A DNA stretch of 39,275 bases. Source: a virus. Below, one piece after another: positions 12,767 to 22,068 of this stretch. A program made the translations under genes and the position numbers. The stretch's first letter is position 1. Each line of letters starts with the position of its first letter. The notes under the pieces were generated by a model, which worked only from the letters and a program-made list of their open reading frames with translations, did no database searches and had not been told where the DNA came from. The stretch lies in the IMG/VR virus record IMGVR_UViG_3300049427_000018, positions 1 to 39,275 of that record; one strand, 5' to 3'.

Positions 12767-13249
12767 ATGACATTTCACAATTCACGGATAACATCTTATC
12801 TAGGTTTCGGATTCATCATTCTTGCTCTGATGTCGTATTACAATTTAGTTAAGTTAACTGATCAACATTATTTAGCACTATCAGTAGCTGGTTTCCTCTT
12901 TATAATTTTTGATGTTTTTTCTCACTTAAATAAGGAATTTAGACGAAGAGAAGTCAAATGGTTAGCGTGGATCTGTGGTAAAATTGAAGGCTTAGCGTTA
13001 TTCTTTTCAATTATGGCTATTTTGGTATTACCCTTCATTAAAATGAATCAAACAAATGAAGAACTTCAGCGATTAAACAACTTTATTGTTCTAAGTGGCT
13101 TAGGTCTTGTAATTATGTTGCTTTCCTCTAAGGAAATTTCAGAAATGGTAAAGTTTATAAAGGGCGTATTTCATAGAAATAATGTGAATAATGCTAAAGA
13201 ATATAATGTGGTTGAAACTAATGAAGATAATGACAAAAAGTATCCATAG
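12767..13249 (+). CDS. Four-TM hypothetical membrane protein
   Basis: The product is 160 residues with four hydrophobic spans (YLGFGFIILALMSYY; LALSVAGFLFIIFDVF; GLALFFSIMAILVLPFI; FIVLSGLGLVIMLLSS) and a basic, asparagine-rich tail. AAAGGGGATAG precedes ATG 12767. It has its own promoter and its own terminator overlapping the stop, so it is a self-contained cassette between the recombinase and the packaging genes. No family recognised; superinfection exclusion is one possibility for such genes but is not supported by a motif. Confidence 0.7.
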   Translation: MTFHNSRITSYLGFGFIILALMSYYNLVKLTDQHYLALSVAGFLFIIFDVFSHLNKEFRRREVKWLAWICGKIEGLALFFSIMAILVLPFIKMNQTNEELQRLNNFIVLSGLGLVIMLLSSKEISEMVKFIKGVFHRNNVNNAKEYNVVETNEDNDKKYP

Positions 13250-13264
13250 GGATGCTTTTTTTTA
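13235..13264 (+). terminator. Intrinsic terminator overlapping the membrane-protein stop
   Basis: GTATCC-ATAG-GGATGC, followed by eight or more T's and flanked upstream by AAAAA that can extend the stem. Confidence 0.75.
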
Positions 13265-13289
13265 TTTCACCTGGAGGTGGTGATATGTA

Positions 13290-14039
13290 GTGGCTAGAGC
13301 ACGTAGTACAAACCGTGAGGCTGCTCTTAAACTTTGGATCAAGAGCGGTAGAGAGATGAAACTTACTGAGATTGCAGAGGATCTAGGGATCAGCGCTGCG
13401 CTCGTCCGTAAATGGAAATTCCTTGATGCTTGGGATGATATACCGATTAAGCGGAAGCGCGGCGGGCAGCCAGGTAATAAAAACTCAGTAGGGAACAGCG
13501 GCGGACCCGGAGGTCCGGAAGGCAATGATCACGCCATGAAGCATGGATACTATGCTAAGTACCTGCCCGAAGCTGTCCTGCAGATCGTTCAGGAGATTCA
13601 TGATTCCGATCCGCTAGAATTGATCTGGAATAACATCATACTCCTCCAAGCAAAGCTGCTTCACGGTCAACGAATTACTCATGTTACTGATAAAGACGAC
13701 ATGACTAAAGAATTGAAAAAAGAGAAGCCGGGAGAGTGGGGAACAGAAGAAGAATGGGAACTGCAATTTGCTCATGATAAATTCGCCAATGCTTCCAAGG
13801 CTGACGTTCTTATCATGCGTGAGCTGCGGAGTGCTATAAAGCAATTCTTATCTGCTGCACCTGAGAATGATGAGCGCCGAGCCAAACTTGAGATGATGAA
13901 CGTGCAGATGGAGAAGGCGAAGACAGAACATGAGCGCGTTAAATTGCAGGTGGAGAAGTTGGCTAACAACGATGATGACATCGATGACGATTCCAAGTTA
14001 ATTGATGACTGGGTGAACGGGGTAATGAACGATGGCTAA
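13290..14039 (+). CDS. terS: Terminase small subunit
   Basis: This 249-residue protein recognises phage DNA for packaging. The N-terminal helix-turn-helix (MKLTEIAEDLGISAALVRKW, about residues 23-42) and the GGQPGNKNSVGNSGGPGGPEGN linker followed by HAMKHGYYAKY are typical of PBSX/XtmA-like small terminases. The C-terminal part is a coiled coil with an acidic end. GTG 13290 is the start: the ATG at 13285, better placed after GGAGGTGG, is followed at once by TAG. The gene overlaps terL by 8 bases. Confidence 0.9.
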   Translation: MARARSTNREAALKLWIKSGREMKLTEIAEDLGISAALVRKWKFLDAWDDIPIKRKRGGQPGNKNSVGNSGGPGGPEGNDHAMKHGYYAKYLPEAVLQIVQEIHDSDPLELIWNNIILLQAKLLHGQRITHVTDKDDMTKELKKEKPGEWGTEEEWELQFAHDKFANASKADVLIMRELRSAIKQFLSAAPENDERRAKLEMMNVQMEKAKTEHERVKLQVEKLANNDDDIDDDSKLIDDWVNGVMNDG

Positions 14040-15486
14040 ATCAGAGAGCTTAACAAAACGGATGGCCGCTTTCAAACAACGGATACCGGTATACCGAAAG
14101 AGCCCGAACACCTTCTTTCGGGAAATTATCAATTTTCATCCGGATGAATGGCAAGAAGCGGTTTCGAACGATATAGCCAATCATCGATTAGTTTCCGTGA
14201 GATCAGGTCAAGGAGTTGGGAAAACAGCGGTTGAAGCTGCCATAGCGCTTTGGTTCCTGTCATGCTTTCCATTTCCTCGTGTTGTGTGTACAGCTCCAAC
14301 AAGGCAGCAGCTCAATGATGTATTATGGGCTGAGATAAGCAAATGGCAATCAAAGAGCCCAATTCTGAAACGTATCCTTAAATGGACAAAGACAAAAGTC
14401 TATATGCGAAAGAATGAGGAGCGCTGGTTCGCCACAGCGCGAACGGCAACCAAGCCGGAGAACATGCAGGGATTTCACGAAGACTATATGCTATTTATCG
14501 TGGATGAGGCGTCAGGCGTTGATGACCGCATTATGGCTGCCATATTCGGTACTCTCTCTGGAGAGTACAATAAGCTTTTCATGTGCGGGAACCCAACAAG
14601 AACGAGTGGGTTCTTTTTTGATTCACATAATAGGGATCGCAACATCTACAAAACGCATCAGGTCTCTTGTCTCGATAGTCCGAGAACCAGCAAAGAAAAC
14701 ATTGAAATGCTCAAGCGAAAGTACGGTGATGGTAGCGATGTATGGCGCGTAAGGGTAGAGGGACAATTCCCTCGTGGTGAAGCCGGCACGTTTATAACGC
14801 TTGAAGCTGCAGAGTTCGCAGCAAGGGAAGTCAGGGTTATGCCAACTGGCACTGTGTTAACGATCGGATGTGACGTTGCTCGTTTCGGTGATGACGAAAC
14901 ATCCATATATGCAGGCATCGGCAAGAAGACTGTCGGCCAGAAGCATCATCATAAAGAGGATACAATGGTTACTTCCGGCTGGGTGGTACGACTGACAAAG
15001 GATATTCTGCTCGAGCATATCAACATCGATAGAGTCATTATCCGAGTGGATGATACCGGAGTCGGCGGCGGCGTGACCGATCGACTGAAAGAAATCGTCT
15101 CCGAAGAAGGTTTGTTTTGGGAGATTGTACCGATAAACAACAACGGCAAAACATTTGATGAGCACTATGGGAACTTGGGCTCTGAAATGTGGGGAACGAT
15201 ACGGACCGAGCTGGAAGGGAACATGACGGCCTTTATTAGTGGGTTACCACCAGAATTTGAGCTGCCTGATGATGACATATTAATTTCTCAGCTCTCCACT
15301 CGTAAATGGCGAATGACATCTAAGGGTAAGATCATGCTTGAAAGCAAAGACGATATGAAGAAACGCGGACTTAAGTCTCCCGATCGCGCCGATGCTTTCG
15401 TGTTAGCATTTGGGGAATATATGCTAGATCCGCAGAATGAGCGCGTAATGACTCCATTTATCGGTGGAGTGACTATTCGGAGGTAG
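14032..15486 (+). CDS. terL: Terminase large subunit
   Basis: The product is 484 residues. The ATPase has Walker A SGQGVGKT (K64) and Walker B MLFIVDEAS (D157-E158); the nuclease has GCDVARFGDD (D280, D286), VDDTGVGGG (D339-D340) and SPDRADAF (about 449-456). Together these give the packaging motor and headful/cos cutting activity that works with TerS at the portal. The length is usual for the family. The ATG at 14032 overlaps the terS stop, implying coupled translation. No frameshift or intein is seen. Confidence 0.95.
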   Translation: MAKSESLTKRMAAFKQRIPVYRKSPNTFFREIINFHPDEWQEAVSNDIANHRLVSVRSGQGVGKTAVEAAIALWFLSCFPFPRVVCTAPTRQQLNDVLWAEISKWQSKSPILKRILKWTKTKVYMRKNEERWFATARTATKPENMQGFHEDYMLFIVDEASGVDDRIMAAIFGTLSGEYNKLFMCGNPTRTSGFFFDSHNRDRNIYKTHQVSCLDSPRTSKENIEMLKRKYGDGSDVWRVRVEGQFPRGEAGTFITLEAAEFAAREVRVMPTGTVLTIGCDVARFGDDETSIYAGIGKKTVGQKHHHKEDTMVTSGWVVRLTKDILLEHINIDRVIIRVDDTGVGGGVTDRLKEIVSEEGLFWEIVPINNNGKTFDEHYGNLGSEMWGTIRTELEGNMTAFISGLPPEFELPDDDILISQLSTRKWRMTSKGKIMLESKDDMKKRGLKSPDRADAFVLAFGEYMLDPQNERVMTPFIGGVTIRR

Positions 15487-15506
15487 TGTAGGAGGAAGGT
15501 GAAGAC

Positions 15507-16955
15507 TTGAAATGGTATCAAAAGGTAATCTATTCTGTTGCAATGAGCGTCCTTCCCGCATCTGTGAAGAAGCGGATGACGGGAGTAGGCAGGGCAACAG
15601 TTCCTAAAAGCACGAACCCATTCGGCATATTCAACTGGCTTCCAAAGAAGTATCAGCAAGCGCATAACATCGATCTTACTAAGCTTCAAAGCTACACAGC
15701 TGAGGAATTGCTAGAGCTGCTTATATCTGTTCATCCAGATGTATCCTATGCCCTGTACACCTATTTGAGGATGGGAGACACAACGTTAACGTTTACGGCA
15801 AAGAAGCCTAATAAGAATAACGACAAAAGCGGACAACACGTACTGGACGAGTTAAAGACCATGCTTAATACTCCGCTGCCGTCACCTGGTTATCAGCACG
15901 GACGGTCATTGGACAAGCTGGACACGATACAACGTATGATGGTTATGGTCCGAGGGGCTTGTGCTGGCGAAGTCGTACTGAATGAGCAATGCAACGATGT
16001 GATTGATATTGTCCCAGTCGATCCGGCACTTATTTGGTTTAGGAGGGAGTCTGACACTGATAGACTTACACCGTGGCAATATGTAAAGCATCCAAGGAGG
16101 CAAGTTGGAGAGGAATGGTTCGGGCAATACAAAAAGATTGATACGCCGACATTCATTTATGAAGAATTCGATCCGATGGTCGATGACCCATACGGGCGAA
16201 CGCCGATGTTGCCAGTGCTCCAGGTGGTATTCTTCCACCTTCAAGTGCTGCAGGATCTGAAAGCGGTGGTCCATAATCAAGGGTATCCACGATTGGACAT
16301 TTCGATGATGGAAGAGATTATGTTGAAGAATGCTCCTCCTTCCATACAAAACAATCCGGCAGCTCAGCAGAAGTTTCTAACGGAACGAATGGGCGAGGTG
16401 ATGACGCACTTTAATTCCCTGAACCCTGATGATACTTTCGTGCATTGGGACAGCGTTAAGGTCGAGTATTTAAAAGGTGGAAGCACAGGCCCAATGATTG
16501 ATATTAAGAAACTTATCGACATCATTGATACACAAATGGCTACATCGCTTAAAACGCTGCTGACAATCTTATCCCGGCATCAGGGGTCAACTGAGACATA
16601 CAGTTCAATTGATACCCAAATATACATCAAGAATGTAGAGTCCGCACGGAGCGTAACCAAACGTTTCTGGCAGCGGGCTTTTGCTATGTCCGTGAGGGTG
16701 AAGGGGACACAGACAAATATTGAAGTTGATTATGCCCCTATTGATTTACGATCTGAAAATGAGATTGAAAGAGATAGGCGTTCTAAAATCAATAACTATG
16801 TTTTGGCTGAGAAGGAACTTTATATCACACCACAAGAGGCGGCAGAGGAAGTTCGTTGGACACTTGGTTTGGACGCCAAGATTCCTGCTGAGCTGGTAGA
16901 AAAGTTGCAGCATAAACGAAGTGAGGCAATTGAGCCAGTGGAAGGAGGTGAATAA
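15507..16955 (+). CDS. Portal protein
   Basis: The 482-residue protein sits in the canonical place after terL. It has a portal-like composition: DPDVSY-type start (VHPDVSYALYTYLRMGD), a tryptophan/acidic mid section (PTFIYEEFDPMVDDPYGRTPML, a typical DP.GRSPL-like portal motif) and a long C-terminal helix. Twelve copies would form the ring through which DNA enters and leaves. TTG 15507 follows GGAGGAAGG. The exact portal family is not certain from sequence alone. Confidence 0.85.
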   Translation: MKWYQKVIYSVAMSVLPASVKKRMTGVGRATVPKSTNPFGIFNWLPKKYQQAHNIDLTKLQSYTAEELLELLISVHPDVSYALYTYLRMGDTTLTFTAKKPNKNNDKSGQHVLDELKTMLNTPLPSPGYQHGRSLDKLDTIQRMMVMVRGACAGEVVLNEQCNDVIDIVPVDPALIWFRRESDTDRLTPWQYVKHPRRQVGEEWFGQYKKIDTPTFIYEEFDPMVDDPYGRTPMLPVLQVVFFHLQVLQDLKAVVHNQGYPRLDISMMEEIMLKNAPPSIQNNPAAQQKFLTERMGEVMTHFNSLNPDDTFVHWDSVKVEYLKGGSTGPMIDIKKLIDIIDTQMATSLKTLLTILSRHQGSTETYSSIDTQIYIKNVESARSVTKRFWQRAFAMSVRVKGTQTNIEVDYAPIDLRSENEIERDRRSKINNYVLAEKELYITPQEAAEEVRWTLGLDAKIPAELVEKLQHKRSEAIEPVEGGE

Positions 16956-16960
16956 CAAAC

Positions 16961-18235
16961 ATGGCAAAACCGACAGCGGAACAGCTATCAAAGATCAATC
17001 AAAAGGCATTGGTTCAATTAACCGACGAGCAGGTGCATGTGTTTCAAGCTAAAATCATCGGGACCAAACGGATTGAAAAGTACAAAATGAAGATTACGCC
17101 TAACTTTCTTCGAAAAATGGCGGATCAAGTCAGAGAAGGCGTCGCCTTGTTGGTGGATCATCCTTGGCAGAAATGGGAAGCTTTATCGTTCCCTTATGGC
17201 AGGACATTCGATAGTCGTATCGTTGAAGAAAATGGTGAGTTGGAGCTTTATGGTGATCATTATATGGCTAAGGGCTTGGAAGCAAACGGGATTTCAGCTG
17301 ATCAACTAGCCATAGGTATTGATTCCGGCACGATATTTGATACCTCAGCAGGATTCATTACCACAAAGCATACATGCAGTATTTGTGGCGAAGATTATTT
17401 CAGGAGCGCAAATTGTTCTCATATGAGAGGACAGCAATATGAAGGAAAAGAATGCCTAGTATTAGCGGATGATGGTTATATCATGGAAAACTCCATCGTT
17501 TTTGATGGAGGGTATGAAGGCGCCGGTATTACTCGTGGGTCTCTTTCGGAGTATTCACCAGAAGAAGTCACTCAGCAATTAAAAACGGAATATGAACCAC
17601 TTTCCTTAGATGCAAAGTCGCTTGATGGCGATGGACGCGTCTTTTATTTTTTCGGAAACAAAGGCGGTATGTCTGCTTTTGTATCCAAAAAACATCAAAC
17701 TAATGAACAGGCCAACACACTGGCCGAAGGAGATGAAACTGTGACAGAAGAACAAAAAGCTGCTCTTGCAGCGACAGGCGGTTTACTTGGTCAGATTCGT
17801 ACAGCGTTAGGTTTGACGAATGACTCGGACATTGTTGGCAAGATCGCATCATTAAGCGCACAAGCGGCAGATGGCGAAGCGTATAAGATGAAAGTTACTG
17901 ATCAGGCATGTAGCGCAGGCATCCGTGCGCTGGGCGCAGCATTTAACGTTGAAGCAATGAAGACGGCACTATCTCATTTGCCTGTCTCGGAAATTGAAAA
18001 AATCAACGCTTCGTATGAAGCGCATGCACAAGCGGCGCTGGGCGGGGGCGGCCAACACACACAGGGAGCTAATATTGATTTGCCAGCTGGTGCTTTGAGT
18101 GGAGCTGCACCAAGTAATTCGCAAAACGCTGGTGTAGAAAAGACCCCCGAAGAGATCAGAGCATTCGCTCGTGAAGAGGCTAGGGCGGCTCTCAAGAGCT
18201 CAGGCCATGGTCATCTAGTAAAGGAGGAAAAATAA
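16961..18235 (+). CDS. Prohead protease fused to scaffold domain
   Basis: The product is 424 residues. The N-terminal half reads as a capsid maturation protease: KMKITPNFLRKMADQVREGV, then VDHPWQ (candidate catalytic His) and YGRTFDSRI. A CSICGEDYFRSANCSHMRG cluster (C-x2-C...C-x2-H) suggests a bound zinc. From about residue 250 the protein becomes Ala/Gln/Glu-rich and disordered, ending in a helix (TPEEIRAFAREEARAAL), typical of internal scaffolds. Its place between portal and decoration/capsid genes supports the call. The exact catalytic residues are not certain. Confidence 0.75.
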   Translation: MAKPTAEQLSKINQKALVQLTDEQVHVFQAKIIGTKRIEKYKMKITPNFLRKMADQVREGVALLVDHPWQKWEALSFPYGRTFDSRIVEENGELELYGDHYMAKGLEANGISADQLAIGIDSGTIFDTSAGFITTKHTCSICGEDYFRSANCSHMRGQQYEGKECLVLADDGYIMENSIVFDGGYEGAGITRGSLSEYSPEEVTQQLKTEYEPLSLDAKSLDGDGRVFYFFGNKGGMSAFVSKKHQTNEQANTLAEGDETVTEEQKAALAATGGLLGQIRTALGLTNDSDIVGKIASLSAQAADGEAYKMKVTDQACSAGIRALGAAFNVEAMKTALSHLPVSEIEKINASYEAHAQAALGGGGQHTQGANIDLPAGALSGAAPSNSQNAGVEKTPEEIRAFAREEARAALKSSGHGHLVKEEK

Positions 18236-18236
18236 T

Positions 18237-18605
18237 ATGAATCATGCTTCGTACAATGGAGCTCCGGGACCGGGGCCGATTTACACGCAAGAATTCACCG
18301 AGGTGCTTGCATCAACTGATCTACAAGCGCGATTGCCCGGCGGTGTGCTTTTGGCGCAAGGGAATGGCTTAATCAAAAAAGGGACGGTACTCGGAAGGGT
18401 AACAGCTTCCAAAAAGTTTGTTCCTTACAGCTCGGCAGCAACCGACGGTTCTCAGGTTGCTGTGTGTATTCTAGATAACGATCAGGATACAACGGTTTCA
18501 GATATTGGAGCTTCAACTTGGATCGCTGGCATTTTCACAGAATCGAAACTGACGGGCATTGATGCAGCTGCTAAAACAGCATTGCGTCTATGCTACTTCG
18601 CATAA
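18237..18605 (+). CDS. Head decoration protein (lambda gpD-like)
   Basis: The product is 122 residues. GGVLLAQGNGLIKKGTVLGR followed by a beta-rich stretch and an Ala-rich C terminus matches the lambda gpD-type capsid-stabilising protein that binds trimerically on the mature head. AAGGAGGAAA precedes ATG 18237. It directly precedes the major capsid gene, as in lambda (D-E). Confidence 0.88.
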   Translation: MNHASYNGAPGPGPIYTQEFTEVLASTDLQARLPGGVLLAQGNGLIKKGTVLGRVTASKKFVPYSSAATDGSQVAVCILDNDQDTTVSDIGASTWIAGIFTESKLTGIDAAAKTALRLCYFA

Positions 18606-18620
18606 GGGGGATAAACAATA

Positions 18621-19637
18621 ATGGCTGTTAACGTACTAGATCCGTTATTTCTAACCGAAGTCGTTCAAAACATCCGGACAGATATCAACTCATTCCGAGG
18701 TGCGCAGCTCCTCACTGGTGGTGTAGATCTGAAAACGGAGCGAGGTCTTACGATCGAATACGATATCACGTATGACGATACAGGCATGACACCACCAACC
18801 GGCCTTAACGATCCATCTCCGATCCACACGCCTCCACTCGTCAAGGCAATGAGCTTTACGAATCAGGAATGGCGGGAAAAAGTGATTATCGATCGCGAAA
18901 AGATGGCAGTTTTGCGCCAACCAGGTAACAAACTGGATCAGCTTTGGGCAGAAGAGTACATGATTGAGCGCATGATCAACCTTAACGCGCGTCTTGAAAC
19001 GCGGTTCGAATGGATGCGTTGGCAATCTCTGACTGGAAAGCTTATCATTCCAGCGACTGCTACTAAGCCGGCTATTACAATTGATTACGGTGTTCCAACA
19101 AACAATAAACCGACAGCTTCCGTTCTATGGAGCAATACAGCAACGGCTGATCCGCTTAAGGACTTGGATGATTGGATTCTTCGCTTCCGTGGCAGTGGTG
19201 CAAGGGCCGTTAAAATCATCGCGAACAAAAAGGTAGATACATACCTTAAGCAAAACGAAAAAATTCGTGATCTTCTGAAAAATACGCACGGTAAAAACAT
19301 CGTGACTGCGGACTCACTCGCAACTGTTATCGATCAGAACCTCAACGGACTTCAATACGAAGTCTATGATGGCGGTTATATCGATGATACAGGAACATTC
19401 CTTCCGTTTATCCCGGACAATGCCGTTATCATCGTGGGCCAAGGCGTTACTGGTACTATGATGGATCTTGTGACCAGCCCGAACAACTACGAAGATATTT
19501 TCACTGGTCATCCGGGCAAGTTCGCATTGCCTAAGCTAATTAAAGGCGATCCAGATCAATGGCAAGTCATTAACGGCGCTACGGTGCTGCCGAAACTAAA
19601 ATACGTGAACTGGCATATCATCGCTACAGTAGCGTAA
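18621..19637 (+). CDS. Major capsid protein (lambda gpE-type)
   Basis: The product is 338 residues, the usual length for gpE-type capsid proteins with the HK97 fold. Signatures include the N-terminal DPLFLTEVV, YDDTGMTPPTG, REKVIIDREKMAVLR and a C-terminal P-domain segment GHPGKFALPKLI. GGGGG precedes ATG 18621. It forms the icosahedral shell, matured by the upstream protease and stabilised by the decoration protein. Confidence 0.92.
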   Translation: MAVNVLDPLFLTEVVQNIRTDINSFRGAQLLTGGVDLKTERGLTIEYDITYDDTGMTPPTGLNDPSPIHTPPLVKAMSFTNQEWREKVIIDREKMAVLRQPGNKLDQLWAEEYMIERMINLNARLETRFEWMRWQSLTGKLIIPATATKPAITIDYGVPTNNKPTASVLWSNTATADPLKDLDDWILRFRGSGARAVKIIANKKVDTYLKQNEKIRDLLKNTHGKNIVTADSLATVIDQNLNGLQYEVYDGGYIDDTGTFLPFIPDNAVIIVGQGVTGTMMDLVTSPNNYEDIFTGHPGKFALPKLIKGDPDQWQVINGATVLPKLKYVNWHIIATVA

Positions 19638-19653
19638 GAGAGGGGGATAAACC

Positions 19654-20043
19654 ATGGCGATTGTGAAAGTTTTAGTAGATGCGGTTGGCGAATACAACGC
19701 AGGGGATATCGTAACCGATGCCCCTGACGGCTTGATTGAGATCGCAAAGAAACAAATACGTAACGCTGCATCTGGCGAGTTGCTGGCCGTGATCGTTGAT
19801 AGCGACGAAGTGATCAGCGATAACCCTTCAAAACGGGAGTTGGAACTCCAAGTTGAGCTCCAACAGTCCAAAGAGCGCGAAGGGGTACTGCAAGCGCAAT
19901 TGGATGCACTTACTGCGGAGAACGCCCTCAGAGACCTTAAGGCACAAGCAAAAGAATTGAAAATTCCGGGTTATACCAAGATGAGCGCTGATGAGCTACT
20001 TGCAGCCATCGAGGCTGCTGGTGGTGGTTCGGTTGCCGAATAG
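19654..20043 (+). CDS. Small head protein with coiled coil and SAP/HeH-like tail
   Basis: The product is 129 residues. The first 45 form a beta-type domain (MAIVKVLVDAVGEYNAGDIV), residues 55-95 are a strong coiled coil (LELQVELQQSKEREGVL...), and the C-terminal KELKIPGYTKMSADELLAAI is the short helix-extended-loop-helix (HeH/SAP/Rho-N-like) found at the end of many phage structural proteins. The position after the capsid gene corresponds to lambda FI-like genes. Role in packaging or head completion is inferred. Confidence 0.75.
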   Translation: MAIVKVLVDAVGEYNAGDIVTDAPDGLIEIAKKQIRNAASGELLAVIVDSDEVISDNPSKRELELQVELQQSKEREGVLQAQLDALTAENALRDLKAQAKELKIPGYTKMSADELLAAIEAAGGGSVAE

Positions 20044-20473
20044 GATTCTAACAACTGAAACCTATCATGATGAAATACGAGGGCGTCTAGGCGTTGGGGA
20101 AGAGATTATAACTAACGTCAGCATAGACGTTCCTTCTGTTTTGCCAATTGCTGAATCAAAAATCATTGCAAACGTACCGGATTATGTCGATCTAACTGGC
20201 GATGATGCCGGTTACCTCTATGCAGCAGCCACATGCATGGTAGCTGCCATATTAGCTCCATCCATGGGGGCGAGGATCAAGAAGTCAAAGAAAGATTTTG
20301 ATTGGTCCATTGAAAATCAGCTTGTGGATTGGCAAACAGCTGCAAACGCGCTGGTTGACGAAGCATATGAGTTAATCGGAATGATCCAAAACGGGGGCAG
20401 CACTGTATCGGTTGCTCCTGCTTTTGGTGTTTCAGGTCCTACGCGTTTGAAAGACAAGCTGAGGATGAGGTGA
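20033..20473 (+). CDS. Head-tail connector protein
   Basis: TTG 20033 is given as start (146 residues); ATG 19991 would overlap the upstream gene by 53 bases and neither has a strong ribosome site. The helical C-terminal part (YLYAAATCMVAAILAPSMGARI, DWQTAANALVDEAYELIGMI) and the place after the capsid gene fit a gp6/gp15-type adaptor that binds the portal ring. The family is inferred from position and helical pattern. Confidence 0.65.
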   Translation: MPNRILTTETYHDEIRGRLGVGEEIITNVSIDVPSVLPIAESKIIANVPDYVDLTGDDAGYLYAAATCMVAAILAPSMGARIKKSKKDFDWSIENQLVDWQTAANALVDEAYELIGMIQNGGSTVSVAPAFGVSGPTRLKDKLRMR

Positions 20474-21045
20474 TGGCTATGTTCAATGACTTCCCTGAAC
20501 GCCAAACTTCCTGCCTAATCAACGATACGCCAGAAAAGGTAATCTTATCCCGTGAAACCAAAGCAACGTCTGTAATGGGCAAAGAATACGTCTACAACGG
20601 TCTGTTTGCTCCGAACTCTATCATTGCACTAGGCGATATCGTGGAAGTAGTAGCGTCCTACATGGTCCTCACCATGCGGCAGACGGTGGAGCGCGACAAG
20701 TATTGCTCGCTGCTAAAAACAAATGCAGTTATTGACATACAGCGTTATGGCCGTGAATTTGACGGCAATCGTAATCCGGTAGGTAAACCCAAGTTTCTTA
20801 CTGTGGAAGCTGGCGCTGCTTGCTTCGCTCAATTCGTTACCGGGGATTTGCGACAGGATGAACCGGGGCTGCTTGAAACAACGAAATACCTGCTTGTTTT
20901 ACAAAAGAGCGTGGATATTGAACGGCCACAAAACGCAAATCCGGATCGTATCATATTAGATGGTAGGCCCTATCGAGTAGATGTGGTGGACAACATCAAG
21001 TATCCAAATCTCTTAAACGTCCAATTGTCGGAGGATACACGATGA
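20473..21045 (+). CDS. Head-tail joining protein (stopper-like)
   Basis: The product is 190 residues. ATG 20473 shares TGATG with the previous stop, with GAGG 8 bases upstream; ATG 20479 is an alternative. The protein is beta-rich (VEVVASYMVLTMRQTV, KPKFLTVEAGAACF, GRPYRVDVVDNIKYPNLLNV). The C-terminal half resembles the small-barrel head-closure proteins of siphophages. Assignment rests on operon order. Confidence 0.6.
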   Translation: MAMFNDFPERQTSCLINDTPEKVILSRETKATSVMGKEYVYNGLFAPNSIIALGDIVEVVASYMVLTMRQTVERDKYCSLLKTNAVIDIQRYGREFDGNRNPVGKPKFLTVEAGAACFAQFVTGDLRQDEPGLLETTKYLLVLQKSVDIERPQNANPDRIILDGRPYRVDVVDNIKYPNLLNVQLSEDTR

Positions 21046-21620
21046 ACGGCATTAGAGGTTACGACAGTGCGAGAGCAGAACGAGATTTGCGAAACGAGCT
21101 GCTGTCCGAAATCATCAAACTTGCCGATTTGGTTGCAGAGACGGCAAAAGTCAACGTGCGTTATTATCCCGAAGTACGCAATCATGTCAGGCAGCAGCTT
21201 GAAGTTTTGGCATCCGACATGTACAGCATGGAGATAACAGCGGATTACTGGCAAGCGTGGCTTGAGCAGTTCGGTAAGGGATCGTTGATGGCTGGACCTG
21301 TGCAAAATCCCGGACTCACCAAATATATGAATTCGGAGCTATGGAACAACTTGCGATCACGATCCAGCAAGGCAGTTGCTGGGCGCGGCGAAGGAAGATA
21401 CAAATCAATTGACGGTACCTTTAAGTTTTCAGAAGGCTCGATGGCTGGCGTCGATTTGGAGGAGCTGGCACAGCGCGGGGAGATTGATAAGAAATTCGCT
21501 CCTACGCCGCCGACTTACTTCTTGCGGATCGCATTGCAAGCGAATCGGCAGCGTATCCTTGAAGGACTACAGCGCGTTATGACAGATTTTCCGTACCACA
21601 AATACTTTCAAATGGGGTGA
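21042..21620 (+). CDS. HK97 gp10-like tail completion protein
   Basis: The product is 192 residues with an ATGA overlap with the preceding gene and GGAGG upstream. A long N-terminal amphipathic helix (LRNELLSEIIKLADLVAETA) is followed by a basic, glycine-rich part and a C-terminal helix (ALQANRQRILEGLQRVMTD). Late in the connector block, this layout matches gp10/neck proteins. Confidence 0.6.
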   Translation: MNGIRGYDSARAERDLRNELLSEIIKLADLVAETAKVNVRYYPEVRNHVRQQLEVLASDMYSMEITADYWQAWLEQFGKGSLMAGPVQNPGLTKYMNSELWNNLRSRSSKAVAGRGEGRYKSIDGTFKFSEGSMAGVDLEELAQRGEIDKKFAPTPPTYFLRIALQANRQRILEGLQRVMTDFPYHKYFQMG

Positions 21621-21624
21621 GGGA

Positions 21625-22059
21625 TTGAGTCAACAACTTATTGATGCGGTTGGTAACGTATTGATGCAAGACGTCGAGTTCATGGCATTTCTGGATTTAA
21701 CGCCATCCTCATCCGATGAGAGTATTGTGGAGAGAATCGTCAAGGGGGTGGAGCCGGAGAAGGTGATAACCGGTGATAGCGTACCGATGATGTTAATTTA
21801 CATTATGCCTGGTCGATTTGGTAGAAATCACCTTGTCTATGAAGGAAAGTTTTGCTTAGATATATATGCACCCAGCAGTGCGGATGCTCGAAGGATTGCA
21901 GAGCAAGCTTTTAAATTGTTCCACGATGAAAACATCAGGCAGCAGGCATTAAATACGTTCCGCTGTTCTTTGGTATACGATACCGATTTCGCAACCGGAA
22001 TTACAGGTGTCAAAGGCTACAAGGCAATCTATGACGTCGATTATATACGCATGAATTGA
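21625..22059 (+). CDS. Tail terminator-like protein
   Basis: The product is 144 residues, starting at TTG 21625 after GGGGTGAGGG. The mixed alpha/beta pattern (SVPMMLIYIMPGRF..., YEGKFCLDIYAPSSADARRI, FRCSLVYDTDFATG) resembles the lambda gpU/SPP1 gp17 fold family that caps the tail tube. Its place directly before the tail tube gene supports this; sequence evidence alone is modest. Confidence 0.6.
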   Translation: MSQQLIDAVGNVLMQDVEFMAFLDLTPSSSDESIVERIVKGVEPEKVITGDSVPMMLIYIMPGRFGRNHLVYEGKFCLDIYAPSSADARRIAEQAFKLFHDENIRQQALNTFRCSLVYDTDFATGITGVKGYKAIYDVDYIRMN

Positions 22060-22068
22060 GGTGATGGC

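Noticed and set aside
12643-12852. 69-codon rightward frame upstream of the membrane protein
   Set aside because: It overlaps the promoter and the start of the better-supported membrane protein and lacks a ribosome site.
14857-15165. Leftward frame within terL
   Set aside because: It is the antisense shadow of a well-identified gene with no independent start signals.
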